Origin: SIG440 sp045579055
Lineage (GTDB): Bacteria > Bacillota > Clostridia > Monoglobales > Monoglobaceae
Direction: 5' to 3'
Length of the DNA stretch: 64,000 bases
Assembly: GCA_045579055.1 (NCBI GenBank)
Contig: JAZNLK010000136.1
Coordinates: forward strand, 1-64,000
Below, one piece after another: positions 1 through 9,407 of the stretch (positions are counted from its first letter, which is position 1; each line of letters begins with the position of its first letter). Below the pieces are notes generated by a model. It did not search any database. It saw nothing but the letters and a program-made list of their open reading frames with translations, and was not told the origin of the DNA. Position numbers and translations under genes: made by a program.

Positions 1-196
1 CTATATCACTTTATAAATTTTTAAAGGCATCCAGCCATTTGCGCTTTATGTACTCATGTCCCATTGCTGTGGGATGAACACCGTCAGCCAGCCAGTATGT
101 GGTGTCAATATTCTTTGACATTTCGTCAAGACCTGCCTGAAGAGGAATGAAAGGAAGTCCGAATTTTTCGGCAACCTTCTTTGCCATTGCAGCACG
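1..196. repeat. Left copy of a ~196-bp direct repeat
   Basis: This stretch matches 919-1114 with only about five substitutions. It carries the last ~62 codons of the SGNH-esterase gene. The repeat starts at or before the window edge, so its true left end is unseen. The right copy abuts the ribosome binding site of the DUF805 gene, so a further DUF805 copy could lie just outside the window. Confidence 0.9.
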
Positions 197-232
197 TCTT
201 GCTTTCATTTCTTTTCTGATTTGATTTTTCAT
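11..232 (-). pseudogene. Truncated duplicate of an SGNH-hydrolase 3' end
   Basis: The reading frame encodes 73 residues. Residues from about 13 onward copy the C-terminal part of the SGNH esterase at 929-1549, including the block V motif DGVHPT that supplies the catalytic Asp and His. The first ~12 residues (MKNQIRKEMKAR) are unrelated to the esterase. The GDS nucleophile block and the Asn block are absent, so it cannot be a working esterase. Only a weak GGGATG-like sequence precedes the ATG. I read it as a remnant of a segmental duplication rather than a functional gene. A small expressed peptide cannot be excluded. Confidence 0.75.
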
Positions 233-265
233 TTTATTTCATCCCGATTCATAAATTCTTATATG

Positions 266-300
266 TAAAAAGACCCCGCAAGCATAATATGCAAGGTCTT
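266..300 (-). terminator. Rho-independent terminator of the DUF805 gene
   Basis: AAGACC at 270-275 pairs with GGTCTT at 295-300, and an inner GCAT/ATGC stem sits between them. On the minus strand a T run follows. It lies 15 bp past the DUF805 stop codon. Confidence 0.7.
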
Positions 301-314
301 CTCTTCGGCTCACA

Positions 315-908
315 TTACAACCCCTTGGGGTTTTCGCCATACATATTCGCACCGGGCTGACTATCGGTTGCAAAAAACACTATCAAAATTATACTTCCCA
401 CATAAGGAACAAGATTCAACAGCATATACCATCCGCTTCGACCGGTGTCGTGAAGTCTTCTGATGCCAAGCGCAAGACTGGGTATAAATATAACCAACGC
501 ATATATGCCTATAAGAGCTATAAACACGCCCATAGAGCTAAAAATTTCTGCCACCGATTCTGTAGCTTCAGTAGCAGCAACATCAGCCGCCTTGTCAAAA
601 ACAGTTACAAACATAAATATGTAAACTATCATCATAATAATGAAGTTTGCCAGGCTTGCCAGCCAATATTCCTGTCTTCTGCTTCTTCCTTCAAACTGGG
701 CATACTTTTTGAACATCTCGGTATATGCCGAAATCAGATTATAGCTTTTCACCGTAGTCGTGGGTGGAGCTGCATTAACCCCATTATTGGCATAATTCTG
801 TCCCTGTCCGTTATTTGTGCCGCCCGGCACACCTGCAATGGCAGAACCGCAATGCATACAAAAATTCTGATTGTCGGGGTTCTGCTTTCCGCAATTTCCG
901 CAAAACAT
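315..908 (-). CDS. Zinc-ribbon DUF805 membrane protein
   Basis: The product has 197 residues. It opens with a zinc ribbon (CGNCG then CMHCG, residues 3-21), followed by a Gly/Asn-rich linker and a DUF805 domain with the typical 'FEGRSRRQEYW' entry and several hydrophobic segments, including one near 90-105 and another near 125-150. DUF805 proteins are small inner-membrane proteins of unknown function. The start is fixed by AGGAGG six bases before the ATG. The gene sits between two copies of a repeated esterase 3' end, so it is probably part of a duplicated unit. No enzymatic role can be assigned. The zinc ribbon suggests a binding or assembly role (inference). Confidence 0.85.
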   Translation of the reverse strand: MFCGNCGKQNPDNQNFCMHCGSAIAGVPGGTNNGQGQNYANNGVNAAPPTTTVKSYNLISAYTEMFKKYAQFEGRSRRQEYWLASLANFIIMMIVYIFMFVTVFDKAADVAATEATESVAEIFSSMGVFIALIGIYALVIFIPSLALGIRRLHDTGRSGWYMLLNLVPYVGSIILIVFFATDSQPGANMYGENPKGL

Positions 909-918
909 AATAATCCTC

Positions 919-1114
919 CTATATCACTTTATAAATTTTTAAAGGCATCCAGCCATTTGCGCTTTATGTACTCATGTCCCATTGCTGTGGGATGAACGCC
1001 GTCAGCCAGCCAGTATGTGGTGTCAATATTCTTTGACATTTCGTCAAGACCTGCCTGAAGGGGAATGAAAGGAAGACCGAACTTTTCGGCAACCTTCTTT
1101 GCCATTGCGGCACG
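919..1114. repeat. Right copy of the ~196-bp direct repeat
   Basis: It matches 1-196 at about 97 percent. It covers the 3' end of the SGNH-esterase gene and stops against the ribosome binding site of the DUF805 gene. Confidence 0.9.
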
Positions 1115-1549
1115 CTTTTCAACCTCGGGACGGAATATGTGATAATTCTCCTCTGTCTTGAATGCACTGAGCACAAAGGGTTCAAAAATCATAATCTTGA
1201 TATCAGGAAGAGCTTCCTTCACTTCCTAGATAAGCATTGAATAAATCCTATAAAATTTGTCCGCATCAACACCGTTGGGGTTTTCGGTCAATTCGTGCCA
1301 TACGTCATTAACACCAATCAGAATGCTCATAACGTCGGGTTTGAGATTGATAATATCCGACTTTATTCTTGCATAAACATCAACAATTCTGTCGCCACTG
1401 ATTCCACGGTTAAAAAATTCATACTTGCCGGGGTTTTCAAAGCCTAACGCTGCCTTCACAAGCAAAGGATAGCCAACGCCAACCGGCACATCATCTGTGC
1501 GTGAACGACCTGCATCTGTTATTGAATCACCTTGAAATAATATTCTCAT
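929..1549 (-). pseudogene. SGNH/GDSL esterase interrupted by an in-frame TAG
   Basis: Read through, the gene would encode about 206 residues, the usual size for SGNH carbohydrate esterases of the rhamnogalacturonan-acetylesterase type. The family blocks are intact: GDSITDAG (nucleophile Ser), GISGDR (Gly), GVNDVWHEL (Asn) and DGVHPT (Asp/His). An amber codon at 1226-1228 falls between '..IYSMLI' and 'EVKEALP' without any frameshift; a G-to-T change in a GAG codon would explain it. TAG also ends genuine genes here (GH130; the AraC gene at 19.1 kb), so recoding is unlikely. The start is the ATG at 1549, preceded by GAGGTG. The intact form would probably deacetylate plant polysaccharides in the cytoplasm, as no signal peptide is present. 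Confidence 0.85.
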
Positions 1550-1632
1550 TTGTAATGTCACCTCAATTTATCATATTGACACAACAAGTATATATCAAAG
1601 CATAAAAAAAGTCAACGAATTTTTGAAAATCA

Positions 1633-1660
1633 GAGGATGCCGATAAAAGTCGACACCCTC
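1633..1660 (-). terminator. Probable terminator after the GH13-like SLH gene
   Basis: GAGGATGCCGA pairs with TCGACACCCTC through two wobble pairs, with a 6-base loop. On the minus strand TGATTTTC follows. It is a moderate terminator, 13 bp past the stop of the large SLH gene. Confidence 0.5.
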
Positions 1661-1672
1661 TCATAATTCATA

Positions 1673-4600
1673 TTACTTTCCGTTTGCTTCAATAAATCTG
1701 TGAAGAATCACAGCAATCTCTGCTCTGGTTGCAAAATCCTTGGGATTAACCGTATTTTCGGTTTTGCCGTTAATCAAACCACATCCCACAGCCCAGTTCA
1801 TTGCCGAAACTGCATACTCAGAAATCTCATCGCCGTCATCAAAGTGGAGATTTTCTGCCAATGTAACTGCTTCCATTCCCTTATGGATTGCATATCTTTG
1901 CATAATTGCCGCAATCTGTTCACGAGTGATAAAGTCATCGGGAGCAAATTCGGTTTCCGAAATACCCTTCACGATTCCATTCTGCTGAGCCCAGATTATT
2001 GCGTTTGCATAGTACATTCCCATATCAACATCACCAAACATCGGGACGTCGTGAACGCCGTCCCCTACAACAGCAGGTTCACCTTCAAGACGATAAAGAA
2101 CTGTCACAAGCATTCCTCGTGTCACATTGCCGTCAGGATCGAAGTAAACATCAGAAATACCGTTCATAATACCTTTGTTGCGTACATATTCAACATCAGC
2201 CTTTGCCCAGTGATTTACAACATCCTCAAAATCTTTTGTTTCAGGCGCCGATGGAATTATGCCCGGCTGTGGCACAGGATTGATCGGTGCACCGCCAACT
2301 GCAAATCCACCGCCCGAGCTACCGCCTGAGCTGCTTCCGGAGCCACCCTTGTTGCCTGAAGTTGAAATCTTGCTTATTTCGATTTCATCTGCAACCTCAC
2401 CGTTCCTTTTAACCACAGTGTACTCATTGTCAGGGTTCTTGCCTATTTTTCCACCCGCAGGCTTGGAAATCTCAATACCTTTTCCGAAAGTGATTCCGTC
2501 ATCTGCAACAATACCCATATCTTCTTCTGATTTTTCACGGCTCAGAATATAGATATCCGCATTGTCAATCTCAATTTCTCCGTCCGCTTCAATGCCGCTG
2601 TAGCCTATCTCAAAGTGGAGCTTACCACCGGTAATCTTGATATTGCCGGTTTCTTCATCGTCCCTGCGTCTGTCTGCCTCAAGGGCATCGGCAGTCTCGG
2701 AATCGGCAATAATTTCGCCGCCGCTGATTATGATATTTCCGCCGCCGTATTCTTCATCATCAGCACCATAGCTACCATTTGTCTTGATGCATTCATCGCC
2801 CGATTTGATATTAAGCTTTCCGCCTGAAATGGTGATGTCTCCATTGTTTCTAATCAACTCACCATAACCAGTAAACAGGGGTGATGCAATAATACCGTTG
2901 TCGGCTGTCTCCATAAGGATAGTACCGCCTGATATATTGATGCTTCCATTTGCTTCGATACCATCATCATCATCGGTTTTGATGTCAACAGTTCCGCCTT
3001 TTATATTCACGTCACCGTCTGCTGTGATGCCGTCATCATACGCATGTATTTTAACAGTTCCGCTACTTACAGTAAGGTCACCGAGAACCCAAATACCATC
3101 ATCGCCATCTTCTACAACAATCTCCACAGAGCCTTTGCCGCTTATGGTCAGGTCGCCTTCACAGTATATACCGTTTGCATTATACTCGTTATAATTCTGA
3201 ATACGGCTTTCACCCACCAGCTTGATTTCAAGGTCGCGAGGTGAATAAATTGCCGCCGACAAAACATAGTCGTCGCCCTCCTCATCGGGAGTATAGCTCT
3301 CAAAAAAGATGTCCTCATCAGGCTCTCCTTCGTATACATAATCATTCAACGTGAGAACGCCGTTTTTGTAATGAGCATAGCCGCCTGATGAAGGCTTTGT
3401 TTCCCGAATTTCTCCGCCATTGGTCAGATAATCGCCATCCACCAATGGGATATTGCCTACAACAACCGCATTTTCAAAGTCAACGCAGCGAACTTCCACA
3501 TCGAAGTCAACCTCTGAATAATTGCTATTTGCAGGAATAAATCTTATGGTTTCAACAGAATCCTCTGTAATCACCTTACCTCCGTCAACCCATATGAAGG
3601 TACCTTCCAAGGGTTCGCCGTCAACACCCAAGAATACACCCTCTTGCAGTATGGCATTTTCAAGAATGTCACCTTTTCCTATGGTTGCACTCGTGGTTGA
3701 AGCTTGCTCAGGAACAGCAGGAAGCACATCAAATTCAACGTTCTTTTCGCCATAATATGTGTCATCCTCATAGATAACTTTTCCTACATAGTGACCTGCA
3801 TCGACCGCTGATGATGATAGTATTCCATCCTGTTCGAAAACATAGCTCCATTCGCCGTTATCCCCCGGCACAAAATCCTCCGCAAGGGATGCTGTGGGAA
3901 GATTATCCTGACCGCTGTATGTCACATCCTGAGTCTGGCACATCAGCTTATCACTGATGTTGGTCTTTTCGGCAAGATACAAGTTAAATGTGATACAGAA
4001 CTCCTCATAATTGGGAATTGATATATTAGCATCCAAGCAGTTGAAAGGCTGCCCGGTGACATCCTCACTGGTATAATCATCGTCAATTGTGATAATCAGA
4101 TTAGCATCATCTATATATGGCGTAATACCTTCCGCAGCTCTTACAAGACGGTAGCCTGCATTTTCAAAATCAACATCGGGATAATACTCTCTCGGATCTA
4201 TCACCACCATCTTTCGTGCATAATGGAAAGACTTGTCAACCGCCTTATCTTCAATGGTTGCTTTTCCGATTTCAAAAAAGGCTGTTCCAATACCGCAATA
4301 ATCGCCAATTCCCGAAACTGTCACGGTTGCCGTACCTGCATTCACATTGTCGGAATACTCCACTGTGTAGTCTGTGCCTTCCTCAAGTGTTTCGCCAAAA
4401 TATGTTACCTCAACAGGAGGCTCGATTTCCTCGCCTGTGTATGTATAAGCTCCCGAAACGGAAATGTCCGCAACAAGAAGATTATTATCTTCAAATGTAG
4501 GATAAATGTCTATTACACCTGTTTCAATATTATATTCAAAACGTACTCCATACCTGCCTACACTGAAATAACCCGAGTACCCCACGTCAAGCTGATTGCC

Positions 4601-6364
4601 CGCACTGTCACATCTGTAGAAAATAATCCAGCCTTCGGTGTCAGGGGTCAGAAAACATGAACCTGTATAAATGCCGTCACCGTCAGCATCCGTCAGCAAA
4701 AGCGGCTCAGAAATCATAGGCTCAGATTCAGGAGAATCTTTTACTGCCATAAGATAAACATTTTCATCAATTTCACCTGCATAATACAGCACAGCAATTC
4801 CTAAAGCGCCCATTTCTCCGCTAAGCTCTCCGTTTTCAACGGTAAACTCATTTCCGGTAATGGCATCAATATATTTTCCCTCATCAAGGGAAATTTCCTG
4901 AGTATCAAGCCCGATTGCTCCTCCCATTCCGCCAAGGTTTGTGAGCATCGCACCCTTTGTGCCTCTTTCGATAACCGCAATATCATGCTGAACATAGCAG
5001 TTTTCGTCTTTGTCAGCAAAATAATTTGCAAACTGATTGATTGCTCTCACTTCATCCGATGCCCATGTGGTCTCAAATGCATCACCAAGGGTATATTCTG
5101 CCAAAAGTGCAGCAACATCTTCTTTGCTTTCTGCCGCAGTATCATCAGGACGTGCAAAGTATGTGCCTGTGACATTCTTTCTTGCAGCAACAAGTGCCCA
5201 GATTTTGTTTCTTTGTTCAGCCGTAGCAGACGAGGTTGCAGCATTTTTATAATATTCAACATCTTCGGTAAACAAAACAAAGTTTTCCTGATAATAGGTT
5301 TCATTGTCGCCAAGGGCAGGAACGGGGTTTACGGTACCACCGTCAACGGCGTGATAGATATTTAAAAATGCATTTATATCGGGCACATCCATATACTCTG
5401 TATATTCTGCACGGTTTCTTCCGTCGCCAACGGAACCCGAAATTCCACCCACCGCATAAAGCTCTTTGTCAGGATAGTTCTCTCTCAGCTTTCCAATGGT
5501 GTCTTCCCAGAAATCCGAAGGAAAGTATGTATCATGCGTTGTTTCAATATGCTTTGCATCAGTAAACCAAAAACCGTCTGCACCTGCTTCAACCAGCTCC
5601 ACAAGATAATCATAAATGGCATCCTGAACATCCTGTGTTTCGGTTGCAAGGTCAGGACGACCCGAAACTGCGTGTTGTGTCATGTCTTCTTCAATGTCAT
5701 AGTCACTCCAGCCATCCTGATATAATTCTTTGCCCCCGAACCAATACCACGGGGTATGAAATACTCCAAGATTCAGCAATTCAGGCTCAAACTCCTGAGC
5801 TCTGGGGGTCACGTGATCCAAGGGGTCGGATGAATTATTATCATATATACCGACATGGTCATCAGCTGATCCCATATATCCAACAACTGTGTCAACCATG
5901 ATTTTTATGCCGTGGTTAGCTGCCGCATCGCACATACTCACAAAATCATCCTTCGTGCCAAGGGCATTGTCCGAGGATTCGTTTATCTGAAAGCCCGCAG
6001 GCTCATAAAACATCCACCAGCCGTTGGGTGATATGCCGTCAACTTCGGGTTCCATAACCTTAACACCCTTTGTGGGCATTTTTATCTCATTAGGTGGGGA
6101 AACAAGAACTGTTCCGAAGCCTTGCTCTGCAATTTTTTCCAGATTGGCCTCGATATTCTCAAATGACCAGTTCCATGCAACAAGAACGTTTCCGCCGTCC
6201 ATTTTATCGGGCAGTCCGTATTTGTTTTCGGGCGTAACTGTCTCAAGCATGTCATCATAGGAATTTGTTGCATCTGTTGTCTCTGCCGCCACGGTCCTTC
6301 CCGAAAACAGACCGAGAACCATTGTGAGTGTGATTAAAATGCTGATAAATCTTTTTGTTTTCAT
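1673..6364 (-). CDS. Secreted SLH protein with degenerate GH13 amylase fold and beta-helix
   Basis: The product has 1563 residues with a signal peptide at 1-27. Residues about 45-530 follow the AmyE-type GH13 barrel in order, but each catalytic site is changed: the region I Asn-His is Gly-Tyr (VDTVVGY, 157-163), the nucleophile Asp is Thr268 and its Arg partner is Trp266 (GFWFTDAKH), the acid/base Glu is Gly307 (VGGI), and the region IV His-Asp is Val-Glu (369-370). It is probably a binding module rather than a hydrolase. Next come beta-sandwich regions (to ~950), then a right-handed beta-helix with repeated 'GDLTISGG'-like turns (~990-1290), resembling the Cthe_2159/DUF4353 pectin-binding fold. 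A Gly/Ser linker follows, then three SLH domains (~1390-1560) that anchor the protein to cell-wall polymer. It lies 27 bp after the preceding SLH gene, in one operon with TetR. Confidence 0.9.
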   Translation of the reverse strand: MKTKRFISILITLTMVLGLFSGRTVAAETTDATNSYDDMLETVTPENKYGLPDKMDGGNVLVAWNWSFENIEANLEKIAEQGFGTVLVSPPNEIKMPTKGVKVMEPEVDGISPNGWWMFYEPAGFQINESSDNALGTKDDFVSMCDAAANHGIKIMVDTVVGYMGSADDHVGIYDNNSSDPLDHVTPRAQEFEPELLNLGVFHTPWYWFGGKELYQDGWSDYDIEEDMTQHAVSGRPDLATETQDVQDAIYDYLVELVEAGADGFWFTDAKHIETTHDTYFPSDFWEDTIGKLRENYPDKELYAVGGISGSVGDGRNRAEYTEYMDVPDINAFLNIYHAVDGGTVNPVPALGDNETYYQENFVLFTEDVEYYKNAATSSATAEQRNKIWALVAARKNVTGTYFARPDDTAAESKEDVAALLAEYTLGDAFETTWASDEVRAINQFANYFADKDENCYVQHDIAVIERGTKGAMLTNLGGMGGAIGLDTQEISLDEGKYIDAITGNEFTVENGELSGEMGALGIAVLYYAGEIDENVYLMAVKDSPESEPMISEPLLLTDADGDGIYTGSCFLTPDTEGWIIFYRCDSAGNQLDVGYSGYFSVGRYGVRFEYNIETGVIDIYPTFEDNNLLVADISVSGAYTYTGEEIEPPVEVTYFGETLEEGTDYTVEYSDNVNAGTATVTVSGIGDYCGIGTAFFEIGKATIEDKAVDKSFHYARKMVVIDPREYYPDVDFENAGYRLVRAAEGITPYIDDANLIITIDDDYTSEDVTGQPFNCLDANISIPNYEEFCITFNLYLAEKTNISDKLMCQTQDVTYSGQDNLPTASLAEDFVPGDNGEWSYVFEQDGILSSSAVDAGHYVGKVIYEDDTYYGEKNVEFDVLPAVPEQASTTSATIGKGDILENAILQEGVFLGVDGEPLEGTFIWVDGGKVITEDSVETIRFIPANSNYSEVDFDVEVRCVDFENAVVVGNIPLVDGDYLTNGGEIRETKPSSGGYAHYKNGVLTLNDYVYEGEPDEDIFFESYTPDEEGDDYVLSAAIYSPRDLEIKLVGESRIQNYNEYNANGIYCEGDLTISGKGSVEIVVEDGDDGIWVLGDLTVSSGTVKIHAYDDGITADGDVNIKGGTVDIKTDDDDGIEANGSINISGGTILMETADNGIIASPLFTGYGELIRNNGDITISGGKLNIKSGDECIKTNGSYGADDEEYGGGNIIISGGEIIADSETADALEADRRRDDEETGNIKITGGKLHFEIGYSGIEADGEIEIDNADIYILSREKSEEDMGIVADDGITFGKGIEISKPAGGKIGKNPDNEYTVVKRNGEVADEIEISKISTSGNKGGSGSSSGGSSGGGFAVGGAPINPVPQPGIIPSAPETKDFEDVVNHWAKADVEYVRNKGIMNGISDVYFDPDGNVTRGMLVTVLYRLEGEPAVVGDGVHDVPMFGDVDMGMYYANAIIWAQQNGIVKGISETEFAPDDFITREQIAAIMQRYAIHKGMEAVTLAENLHFDDGDEISEYAVSAMNWAVGCGLINGKTENTVNPKDFATRAEIAVILHRFIEANGK

Positions 6365-6391
6365 TGTTTAAGCCGTCCTTTCTGTTATTCA

Positions 6392-8665
6392 TCAATTTTT
6401 CGCTTCAATCCATTTTTCATTTCCATCGTCTGTCACAACATAGCTATGTCCGTTTGTTGCTTCCTGAATTGCAATGTAATACCATGCAAATTCATCGCTG
6501 TTGTCACTCCATTTTATCATATCAGTATGCAAATCCTCAACGGATTTGGGAGTGCGGTCAAGCATTCTGTTAATCATCGTGATTGCTTCGGCACGTGTTA
6601 TGAATTCATCGGGGCGGAAAGTTCCGTCTTCATAGCCCTTTATCCAACCATGTGCCGCTGCTTCATAGATTTCACCTTCTGCCCAGTGACCTTTGATATC
6701 TGTGAAGCTGTTTGTTGTTTCAAAATCCGAGTTATCAAACCTTGCACAAATTGCCGCAAACTCACCACGAGTAATAAAATCATCCGGTGCAAAAATATCC
6801 GATGTTTTTCCCTTTATTATTCCGAGCTTTGCCATAACCGAAACAGATGTATTGTACCATGCATCCGCATCCACATCTCCGAAACCGTTTTCCAAAGTGA
6901 AATTACTGTTTTTTGTGCTTTCATTAAGCAATCTGTAAAAGATTTCGGTGGTTTCTGCCCTTGTGATGTTGTTTTCAGGTCTCACCGTGTTGTCCTGATA
7001 TCCTTTCACATATGCAAAATGCTCGCTTGAGTTGAGAATATCCGACACACCTGTTTTTCTCCACTTTGCATAAAGTGTAAAGCTGCTCGATACGGGGTTT
7101 GCAAAATTATAGAGATTTTCTAGCTCTTTTTCTGTGTACCAACCGTCAAAGATATAATTCTCTTTTTCGGGGTCAGCAGGTTTGAAGACCTTTGAATTCT
7201 TAACAACCTGCTGTTCTTCAACCTCACTTCCGCCGTTTGCTTCAAATATCACGGTATAACGAATACTTTTACCACTACCTCCGCCGGTGCCTGTGTTTTG
7301 CTTTTTCTTCCACATAGCATAAAGGGTAAAGCTTTCGTTCACAGGAAGGCTGAAATCATATTCATTCAGTAATTCCGCATCCTTATACCACCCCTTGAAA
7401 GTATATCCTCTCTTCGTGGGGTCTTCAGGGCTTGTGAGAATGTCACCGTCATCAACCGTTACATCCTGAATATCATTTCCCCCGTTGGTTTCAAAACTTA
7501 TAGTATGTTTATTGGTCGAAATGGGGCTTGCTGTGAATGTCGCTGTGTATGTGGCATCGCCTGACACTTCTTCAATATCGGGTGTCCATCCTGCAAAGGT
7601 GTATGTATATTCTGCATCTGCCGCCTTTGTGGGTGTTTCACCCTTGTATACAGGTGTTTCACCGTATTCCAGCTCCTCACTCTGAAGTTCACTTCCGTCT
7701 TCGTTTTTGAACACTACTGCATACTTTTGGGTTGTGAATCCAAGCTTCAAAGTTGTTGCCGCATATATTACGCCATAGTCAAATGATGTGGACTCCGGAT
7801 GTTTGCTATCACCGTCATCAACTGTCACATATTGCCCGGCCTTTTCAATGTCAAACCCGTCGGGCAGATAACCGTCAGGGAGAACAATTATTTCATCCGG
7901 ATATATATTGTCGCTGTGTACACCAACAACCACCGCTCCATACTGTTCACCTGTGGCACCGTCAACCCAATCAGTATCACCAATGGCTTCCAGCTTTCCG
8001 CCATCTTCAATAACCAAAGCATTCACCTCAAGGTCAGCATCAAAAGCACCGCTTCCCCCAAGGGTAACCCTGTCGCAAGCAAGATGTCCTTCCGCTCCGA
8101 TTTTCACAGCTCCGCAGCTGACATTGCCACGCACCGAAAAGCTTCCCAAAACGTTGAAGGTTGAACCATTGTTGCCGCTGTAACCAAATCCGAAATCTGC
8201 ATATTCACCGGAAATGCTTACCGAAGCACCTTCTGCAACCGTGATTATGTGGTCATTGCCGCCACCTTGAATGTTCATACTTTCGGTTTCAAGAGTGCCT
8301 TCACCCTCAAAAACTATTTCATCCCACTGATGACTTTCACATATTTCTTCAACGAATGAATCACTAGCTGTTTTTATAATAATTCTAAGCTCCGTACCGG
8401 AATCGTCACGACATGGAAGAGTCAATGTCTGAAGCTCCGCACCGTCCAGGGTAAGTTCAAGGGTTTTTACCGTGGTTCCGTCAACTTCTTCCACCGTCCA
8501 TGTATATGAATATGTTTCCGACGTTTCGGATGTGTTTTCATTTATGTCAGAAAGCTCCGACAAGTCAAGACTTTCAAGAGTCCCCGCAAAAACTGCTGTA
8601 TTTATTGATGTAATACCAACAAGCATCACAATTGTCAAAACCAATGCGATTATTCTTTTTGTCAT
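6392..8665 (-). CDS. SLH surface protein with InlB-type repeats
   Basis: The true start is the ATG at 8665 (MTKRIIALVLTIV), because AGAGGTGAAG lies just upstream; this gives 757 residues. A signal peptide is followed by a beta-solenoid-like region (~60-280) with short repeating 'V.ISG.Y..FG' turns. Three InlB B / Listeria-Bacteroides repeats follow (~310-540), each ending in 'F.GWY..' and 'YA.W'. Three SLH domains end the protein (~550-740; ITRAET, ITRGEF, ITRAEA). The SLH block closely resembles that of the 2373-residue adhesin at 20-27 kb, so these anchors are paralogous. The gene starts 14 bp after the TetR stop. It is likely a cell-wall-attached adhesin or glycan-binding protein. No catalytic domain is visible. 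Confidence 0.88.
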   Translation of the reverse strand: MTKRIIALVLTIVMLVGITSINTAVFAGTLESLDLSELSDINENTSETSETYSYTWTVEEVDGTTVKTLELTLDGAELQTLTLPCRDDSGTELRIIIKTASDSFVEEICESHQWDEIVFEGEGTLETESMNIQGGGNDHIITVAEGASVSISGEYADFGFGYSGNNGSTFNVLGSFSVRGNVSCGAVKIGAEGHLACDRVTLGGSGAFDADLEVNALVIEDGGKLEAIGDTDWVDGATGEQYGAVVVGVHSDNIYPDEIIVLPDGYLPDGFDIEKAGQYVTVDDGDSKHPESTSFDYGVIYAATTLKLGFTTQKYAVVFKNEDGSELQSEELEYGETPVYKGETPTKAADAEYTYTFAGWTPDIEEVSGDATYTATFTASPISTNKHTISFETNGGNDIQDVTVDDGDILTSPEDPTKRGYTFKGWYKDAELLNEYDFSLPVNESFTLYAMWKKKQNTGTGGGSGKSIRYTVIFEANGGSEVEEQQVVKNSKVFKPADPEKENYIFDGWYTEKELENLYNFANPVSSSFTLYAKWRKTGVSDILNSSEHFAYVKGYQDNTVRPENNITRAETTEIFYRLLNESTKNSNFTLENGFGDVDADAWYNTSVSVMAKLGIIKGKTSDIFAPDDFITRGEFAAICARFDNSDFETTNSFTDIKGHWAEGEIYEAAAHGWIKGYEDGTFRPDEFITRAEAITMINRMLDRTPKSVEDLHTDMIKWSDNSDEFAWYYIAIQEATNGHSYVVTDDGNEKWIEAKN

Positions 8666-8679
8666 TATCTTCACCTCTT

Positions 8680-9384
8680 TTATTGTTTTTCTTCTATACT
8701 ATGATAGAATTTTTCAAGAAATTTATTGAATATTTCCGTACCGAGATTTTTGTAGTCCGACTCAAGTACTTTTTTGATTGTTTCCTCTCTGATGTCTTTC
8801 GCCACATCATATATCTTCATATGGGAATCAAGAACCAGCGAAATCTTGTCGTCAAGAGTAAATCCTTTGTGACAGGGAGCTGTCAATGCCGAAAACTCAA
8901 TGTGACTTGCCACATTTTCCTTTGCCCTGAAATCTTCTTCGGACAAATCAGGAAGCAAATTTCTCAGGAATCTATAATTCTTCTTTGCCGTCCAGTCCTT
9001 TATATATTCAAAACATCCAAGATGGGAATATGCCGAATAATACAAATCCCAAGCAACGGGATTGCTTTCACAAATGGAAATCTGTGTTGCAATTTCCATT
9101 GCACAGGCGAAAACAACATTTTTCGTCTCACCGTCAATTTCTTCAATCACATCCTCGTGATAGTCCATAAGCTCTTGAATCAGAAGAAAAAGAATATCCT
9201 CTTTAGTGTGAAAATAATAGGCAATGTTGCCCCGTGTCACTCCGCTGTCATCGCTTATCATACTGAAGGTGGTCTTTGAAAAGCCGTTTTCCAGAAAAAG
9301 CTTTGTTGCACTGCGGATAATTTTCATTTCCGTTTCATTGAGGGGTGTAATTCGTCTTGCACGCCCTGCTATACTGTTTATCAT
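8680..9384 (-). CDS. TetR/AcrR-family transcriptional regulator
   Basis: The product has 234 residues. The N-terminal helix-turn-helix is clear (about 25-70: 'SATKLFLENGFSKTTF', then 'GVTRGNIAYYFHTKEDIL'). The C-terminal two-thirds is the variable all-helical ligand domain. AGAGGTGATAGG precedes the ATG at 9384. It is the first gene of a unit that continues into two large SLH genes with spacings of 14 and 27 bp, an unusual partnership for a TetR protein. Its promoter carries a perfect 14-bp palindrome just after the -10 box, as expected for autorepression that would also silence the surface genes. The ligand is unknown. Confidence 0.9.
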   Translation of the reverse strand: MINSIAGRARRITPLNETEMKIIRSATKLFLENGFSKTTFSMISDDSGVTRGNIAYYFHTKEDILFLLIQELMDYHEDVIEEIDGETKNVVFACAMEIATQISICESNPVAWDLYYSAYSHLGCFEYIKDWTAKKNYRFLRNLLPDLSEEDFRAKENVASHIEFSALTAPCHKGFTLDDKISLVLDSHMKIYDVAKDIREETIKKVLESDYKNLGTEIFNKFLEKFYHSIEEKQ

Positions 9385-9407
9385 CCTATCACCTCTTTGG
9401 ATTTGTT

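Noticed and set aside
450..995. Long plus-strand frame opposite DUF805
   Set aside because: It is antisense to a gene with clear domains and a ribosome binding site. Its composition is that of a shadow frame, as with many other antisense frames across the window.
1226..1228. TAG as a recoded sense codon (for example pyrrolysine)
   Set aside because: TAG ends genuine genes in this window (GH130 at 38046 and AraC at 19915). A simple nonsense change explains it better.
4223..4660. 145-codon plus-strand frame inside the large SLH gene
   Set aside because: It is antisense to conserved coding sequence, with no start signal and no domain.
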